NCBI GenBank assembly: GCA_015662475.1
Contig: DQUB01000096.1
Location: 1-9,407, forward strand
Direction: 5' to 3'
Source: Pyrodictium sp.
Lineage (GTDB): Archaea > Thermoproteota > Thermoprotei_A > Sulfolobales > Pyrodictiaceae
DNA length: 9,407 bases
Below, piece after piece: positions 5,902-9,407 of this stretch. The notes under the pieces are model-generated. The model searched no databases and was not told the DNA's origin. It was given only the letters and a program-made list of their open reading frames with translations. A program made the translations under genes and the position numbers. How positions within the stretch are numbered: the first letter of the stretch is position 1; each line of letters opens with the position of its first letter.

Positions 5902-7015
5902 TAGGAAGAGGGTATGGTTGGCATTTCTATCACTATCACTGGTATCGCTTTTTGCTGACATGGCCTACGAGTCTATTAGGAGTGTTATAGGCGCATATCT
6001 GGCGGAGTGTGGAGTGTTAGCCTACGAGATCTCAGTGCTAGCTCTAGTCGAAAGTTTTAGCTATGCTGGTAGGCTTCTAGGAGGTTTTCTTGCAAGCCTA
6101 TCTCCAGCCTTTCTATGGCCTCTAGTCTTCCTAGGCTACGCATCAATATACGCTCTAACAATCATACCATTTACTCCTCCAACCCTCCTCACACTCTTCT
6201 ACGCAGTCGAGAGGCTTGGGAAGGGCCTACGTGCACCTCCACGAGATACTCTATTGTCGCTGTTGACAGAGCGTATTGGGCATGGTAGAGGGTTTGGCTT
6301 GCACGAGGTGTTCGACCAGGTTGGTGCAATCTCTGGACCACTACTACTAGCAGCACTGGTGGAACAGGTAGGCTTTCCCCAAGCGATGGTGTACGCGGCT
6401 ATCCCTGCAACGCTCGCTATAGCAGTTCTTGTAGCAGCCTATCTCCTATACCCTCTCGAGGTGAGGAAAGCCTGTAGGTGGGATGTGGGAGGGGGTGGTG
6501 CTAGCCTACACGTTATATTCGCCTACTCAGCCTATGTCTTTGCAACAGCAGCTCTGCTAGTCTACTGGCCAGCTATAGCGTACAAGCTCGAGGAGGCTGG
6601 GTTTGGCGTGGATAGTATAGCGCTATTGTACGCGCTAGCAATGCTTGTTGACGCATTTGCAGCACTAGCTGTAGGCATGGTCTACGACAAACTCGGACTA
6701 TCGGTTGCAGTTGTCTCGCCATTTCTAGCGACAATAAGCCTACTACTCATACACAACAACGTTTTTGCAGGCATTGTTGTATGGGGTCTAGCCATGGGCT
6801 CTATCGAGGTTCTCTTCCGCGCTATCCCAGCAACACTATTACCGCCAAGAGCAAGACCGATAGCCTATGGTGTTCTAGGAGCGTCGTTGGCGATGGGATG
6901 GGCGTTAGTGAGCATTGCTGTCCAACAGCCAGCAATCCTACCACTTTACATCCCACCCCTCCTAACAGTATCGGTGGTGTCTTCAGCTGTTCTTGTGAGG
7001 GTTAGAAGAGCTTGA
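5894..7015 (+). CDS. Major facilitator superfamily transporter
   Basis: Integral cytoplasmic-membrane transporter of 373 residues with about 11-12 hydrophobic segments. Motifs typical of one prokaryotic MFS group are clear: ADMAYESIRSVIGAYL (21-36), ERLGKGLRAPPRDTLLS (106-122) after the third or fourth helix, and GFGLHEVFDQVGAISGPLL (133-151). A soluble loop near 190-203 marks the centre between halves. Family members include drug and small-solute exporters and importers; the sequence does not reveal the substrate. ATG 5894 is preferred over the in-frame GTG at 5861 or 5888 because GGGGTG lies directly upstream. This start overlaps the previous gene's end by 8 bases, suggesting coupled translation. 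Its TGA overlaps the next gene's TTG in a TTGA junction. The tight arrangement suggests it moves a substrate or product related to the flanking base-acting enzymes, but this is inference. Confidence 0.88.
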   Translation: MDSRKRVWLAFLSLSLVSLFADMAYESIRSVIGAYLAECGVLAYEISVLALVESFSYAGRLLGGFLASLSPAFLWPLVFLGYASIYALTIIPFTPPTLLTLFYAVERLGKGLRAPPRDTLLSLLTERIGHGRGFGLHEVFDQVGAISGPLLLAALVEQVGFPQAMVYAAIPATLAIAVLVAAYLLYPLEVRKACRWDVGGGGASLHVIFAYSAYVFATAALLVYWPAIAYKLEEAGFGVDSIALLYALAMLVDAFAALAVGMVYDKLGLSVAVVSPFLATISLLLIHNNVFAGIVVWGLAMGSIEVLFRAIPATLLPPRARPIAYGVLGASLAMGWALVSIAVQQPAILPLYIPPLLTVSVVSSAVLVRVRRA

Positions 7016-7938
7016 AAACGTTGAAACCTGTAGACCTCAACCTCCTACTCTACCCAAGCTTCACACTACCACTCTTCAAACTCGAAGGCAAAAGGCTTGT
7101 CAAGCTGTATGGCTATGCTGCAAACACTGTGGTAGAGATAGTTGGAGGCTATGTGAGGTGTAGTGGGCCGGGTTGCAGACAGGAAGTTCTAGGCTACTGG
7201 TTGGGCCAATGGTTACACTCAGTAGATGCGCTAGGAAAGACTGGTGGTAGTGTAGAAGCTCTCCTCAAAGCCTACAACAGTGTTGGGGTGATGGCAAGCC
7301 CACAAGATGTAGAAGCAATAGCAGTCACGGTATTCCTATCGCGGAACACAGACTACCACACCAACACCGTGAGATGGGCACGCAAGCTATTCTCAGAATG
7401 TCTCGACGATAGGGGGAGGCTAGACATAACCTGTGCTAGAAAGATCTTGCCACTGCTAGGCAACAGCTACCAGATCAAACAACTAGCAGAGGTTCTCGAA
7501 GACCTTCTTGCAACACTCAAACAGAAACACTCTAGCATATGGGAGCTACGCTACCAGCTACTAAGACTAAAACATGTTGGCCCAAAAACAGCAGATGCAA
7601 TAATACTGCACTCCGGGCTAGCAGGCTATGCAACACCCTCAGACATACACTATGAGCGGATAACAAGAAGACTAGCACTACTACCACCACACGTGAAGAA
7701 GCCAGCAAAACAATGGTGTCTGCAAGCAGAAGCATACTGTCCAGAGTGTAGGTGGAGGAAAACGTGCCTGTCAGGAGCCTCGATAACAACCTTCAAACAA
7801 TACAGTGGCCTCATACAGACAATAGCCTACATCCACGACAAGCTATACTGTGCCAAGAAAAAGTGCCAAGAGTGCAAGCTGAAGAACATGTGTAGAGAGT
7901 CAGCACTCGGCTGGAAACATCACCGTACTTCAGCATAA
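7012..7938 (+). CDS. Endonuclease III-like (HhH-GPD) DNA glycosylase with two four-cysteine motifs
   Basis: Probable base-excision DNA glycosylase/AP lyase of the Nth/HhH-GPD superfamily. The hairpin-helix-hairpin LKHVGPKTADAI (186-197) carries K192 at the position of the catalytic lysine of E. coli Nth, and D211 in PSDIHYERITRRL matches its catalytic aspartate. Both key residues are thus present, predicting a bifunctional enzyme. C236-x6-C243-x2-C246-x5-C252 exactly matches the spacing of the Nth iron-sulfur loop. A second motif, C280-x4-C285-x2-C288-x5-C294, follows 27 residues later; CPECRWRKTC and CQECKLKNMC look like duplicates. LSRNTD near 109 resembles the conserved LSAQTTD region of Nth. 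Residues 1-90 are longer than in Nth and unassigned, with C50 and C55. The start is TTG, overlapping the MFS stop by four bases; the next in-frame ATG is far inside. Substrate lesion unknown. Confidence 0.85.
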   Translation: MKTLKPVDLNLLLYPSFTLPLFKLEGKRLVKLYGYAANTVVEIVGGYVRCSGPGCRQEVLGYWLGQWLHSVDALGKTGGSVEALLKAYNSVGVMASPQDVEAIAVTVFLSRNTDYHTNTVRWARKLFSECLDDRGRLDITCARKILPLLGNSYQIKQLAEVLEDLLATLKQKHSSIWELRYQLLRLKHVGPKTADAIILHSGLAGYATPSDIHYERITRRLALLPPHVKKPAKQWCLQAEAYCPECRWRKTCLSGASITTFKQYSGLIQTIAYIHDKLYCAKKKCQECKLKNMCRESALGWKHHRTSA

Positions 7939-8578
7939 TTCCGGCACATCATCCAACACAAGACAATAGCTAGAACAGCTCTAAAAACACTGCCTTAATC
8001 CTTGCATAGATCCTACACCTTTGACTAGACGTGGAGGAAACATTATACGAAGACTTGTACAATGCTTGTGACATGCTAAACCAGCAAATATGTAGACTAT
8101 ATATTCGTCCATCGAGATAAGAGTAATTGCCCACAGAGTTCTCAAAGGCAATCGGCTTTACGAGTAACAGTAGTATCATCGTTGGGAAAAATTATGGCTA
8201 GTAGCTGATTGCAGCAAACAATACGACTAATGTGGCCACAGCATGTTGGATGGAAGAATTGTAAGGCTTTCCACATGCAGCACTGTTCAACAGCTACGTT
8301 TTTGGACTAGCTGCTACGAGGCACCTCTCAACAGCTATTAGCATCTGTCTTGTAACGTCTACTGCTTTTGCCACCCTTCAACCTCCAACACCTATAGCGC
8401 TTCTTGCAAAGTCTAGTCTTCCTACATGCCCTGTTTTTCGAGCATTTAGCTAAACCTCTTCAATCTGCCTCCTAGCTATCGAAAGTTGAAAGTGGATGTG
8501 GAAGTGTAATTGTTTGGGCAAACCAATAGTTTGGAAAGCTTTTCTAGAACTAGATTCGGTCTCTAGGTAGGGCTTAAT
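7939..8578. other. Gene-poor interval with possible remnants
   Basis: No frame of convincing length or composition spans these 640 bases, and no tRNA or GC-rich RNA is apparent. Visible items: a TATA-like CTATATAT near 8097-8104; a possible hairpin with ATTGCC (8126-8131) and GGCAAT (8147-8152); a 10-base palindrome TGTGGCCACA (8231-8240); and a 10-base direct repeat TCAACAGCTA (8287-8296 and 8329-8338). Bases about 8290-8480 are pyrimidine-rich on the plus strand, so purine-rich on the minus strand. The last 100 bases presumably hold the promoter of the 8579 gene. Confidence 0.5.
8294..8374 (-). CDS. Possible 26-residue small protein or pseudogene 5' end
   Basis: On the minus strand GGAGGT (8386-8381) sits six bases before a GTG start, an ideal archaeal Shine-Dalgarno arrangement. 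The frame encodes 26 residues beginning MAKAVDVTRQ and continuing through an amphipathic-looking stretch, then meets TAG. The same frame stays open for about 31 further codons after that stop. It could be a genuine microprotein, or the start of a gene broken by a nonsense mutation. No family recognised; the frame is short enough to arise by chance. Confidence 0.2.
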   Translation of the reverse strand: MAKAVDVTRQMLIAVERCLVAASPKT

Positions 8579-9175
8579 ATGAACGAGAACCGCAGTATGG
8601 CTAAGACGAACTGGGCTAGAGTGTACAACGCCTATTTCCAGGAAATGGTTGTGAAAGGTCTTACAGCAATGGCGTTAAACACTATTGGAGAAGATGCTGG
8701 ATTTGCAAAGGTTGCAAGCATTGTTGAGAGAGGAGCTATGATAGGATTTGGTATATTGTTGGAGGAGCTAAGTAAAGCGGGTGTAAAACCTGAAAAGCTA
8801 GACCTAAAAGGTCTATTAGAATACGAGGTTAAGTGCCACTCTTTCGCGGCCAAGGAGATGAATGTAGGTCTACAAGTTTTCGAAGAATATCGCCATGAAG
8901 GTGAGAATAGACATGTTCTCTACACCAAGAACTGCATCTACAAGGATATTGTGAGAGAAAATCCTCTCGTTTGTGCAGTATGTGTTGGCCTTGTAAGCGG
9001 TATTTTGAAGAGATTTGGGCTGAAAGTTCAGTGGACAAAGAATGTTGAAAGAGCTAAACTTCTATGCCACAAGCGGGAGGAAGAAAGACCCGAATACATA
9101 GTCTATAGGGATGCCAGTGTAAAGCTTCCAGAGTACAAGCTTGTGATAGAAAAACTCGTATGCGAACAACAGTAG
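8579..9175 (+). CDS. Uncharacterised cysteine-containing protein, possibly V4R-like
   Basis: A 198-residue soluble protein I cannot place firmly. The N-terminal half is helical (about 10-80). A middle EVKCHSFAAKEMNVG (83-97) leads to NCIYKD (118-123) and a C-terminal PLVCAVCVGLVSGILKRFG (129-147), containing a CxxC pair (C132, C135). C86, C119, C163 and C195 complete six cysteines, with H87 next to C86. The C-terminal layout, Cys-rich segment then GLVSGILKRFG and a later Cys, recalls V4R (4-vinyl reductase/hydrocarbon-binding) or ATC-hydrolase-like domains that bind small molecules or metal. The start is ATG 8579, preceded by TAGGTAGGGC; ATG 8597 is an alternative. It stands alone after a 640-base gap with its own promoter. 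Coding status is well supported by length and codon pattern; function is open. Confidence 0.8.
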   Translation: MNENRSMAKTNWARVYNAYFQEMVVKGLTAMALNTIGEDAGFAKVASIVERGAMIGFGILLEELSKAGVKPEKLDLKGLLEYEVKCHSFAAKEMNVGLQVFEEYRHEGENRHVLYTKNCIYKDIVRENPLVCAVCVGLVSGILKRFGLKVQWTKNVERAKLLCHKREEERPEYIVYRDASVKLPEYKLVIEKLVCEQQ

Positions 9176-9407
9176 ACAAGACAGACACTGTACGGTCCAC
9201 TGCAAGCCACCCCCATCCACATACGCTCGAGCTTCTCATCGCCAAGACAACCGTCAAAGCCTGCAACAATATGCCTAGCAGAGCAGCTATACTTGATACT
9301 CTCTACATAATTTGTTTTACTCTAAACCGTGGTAATGGGTTGGAAGGTGGAATGCAATCTGCGCAATAGAGTAATGTTGTGTATATGCCCAGTAGAGTCT
9401 AAATGGT

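Noticed and set aside
8031..8120. 29-residue plus-strand frame from GTG
   Set aside because: Too short, no good ribosome binding site, no recognisable motif.
7970..8179. 69-residue minus-strand frame
   Set aside because: No ribosome binding site and composition unlike neighbouring genes; no recognisable motif.
7939..8578. Box C/D guide RNA, RNase P RNA or SRP RNA in the gap
   Set aside because: No RTGATGA...CTGA pair was found, and stable RNAs of a hyperthermophile should be clearly GC-richer than this region.
9160..9369. 69-residue frame overlapping the end of the 8579 gene
   Set aside because: Codon pattern and residue mix look random; no ribosome binding site beyond the coding sequence it overlaps; no motif.
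9176..9407. tRNA or other RNA gene in the right-hand end
   Set aside because: No cloverleaf, GC-rich segment or box C/D pair was found; only T-rich stretches around 9304-9321, possibly a terminator.

Overview
The window comes from an archaeon, most likely a hyperthermophilic member of the Thermoproteota (crenarchaea), perhaps Desulfurococcales or Pyrodictiaceae. The evidence is the archaeal Nop5-fibrillarin gene pair, an archaeal-type aspartyl-tRNA synthetase, an archaeal HTH regulator family and a UPF0216/DUF61 protein. Frequent GTG/TTG starts, AGA/AGG arginine codons and GGTG-type ribosome binding sites agree. No species is claimed.

Layout. Bases 1-1382 (+) hold the 3' part of nop5 and a complete fibrillarin gene, two core proteins of the box C/D RNA 2'-O-methylation particle. 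Bases 1398-2799 (-) hold a two-gene unit, a UPF0216 protein followed by an HTH regulator, convergent with fibrillarin. Bases 2859-4244 (+) encode AspRS, divergent from the UPF0216 gene; it carries an unusual cysteine-rich insertion. A PadR-family regulator follows at 4304-4669, with palindromic sequence at its promoter.

Bases 4810-7938 (+) are the most interesting part. Three genes overlap end to end: a tRNA-guanine-transglycosylase/DpdA-like enzyme with no cysteine at all, so no canonical zinc site; an MFS transporter; and an endonuclease III-like DNA glycosylase with two successive four-cysteine iron-sulfur-type motifs. The overlaps (8 and 4 bases) imply co-translation. A base-exchange enzyme, a transporter and a base-excision enzyme in one operon could form a nucleobase modification, salvage or repair pathway. 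That link is an inference from gene order and motifs.

Bases 7939-8578 contain no convincing gene. Part of this stretch (about 8290-8480) is purine-rich on the minus strand, as coding strands here tend to be, and has a good ribosome binding site before a 26-codon frame. It may be a decayed gene, a small-protein gene or an RNA. Bases 8579-9175 (+) encode a cysteine-containing protein of uncertain family, possibly V4R-like. The last 230 bases show no supported gene. I saw no tRNA, rRNA, CRISPR array, box C/D sRNA or intact insertion sequence.
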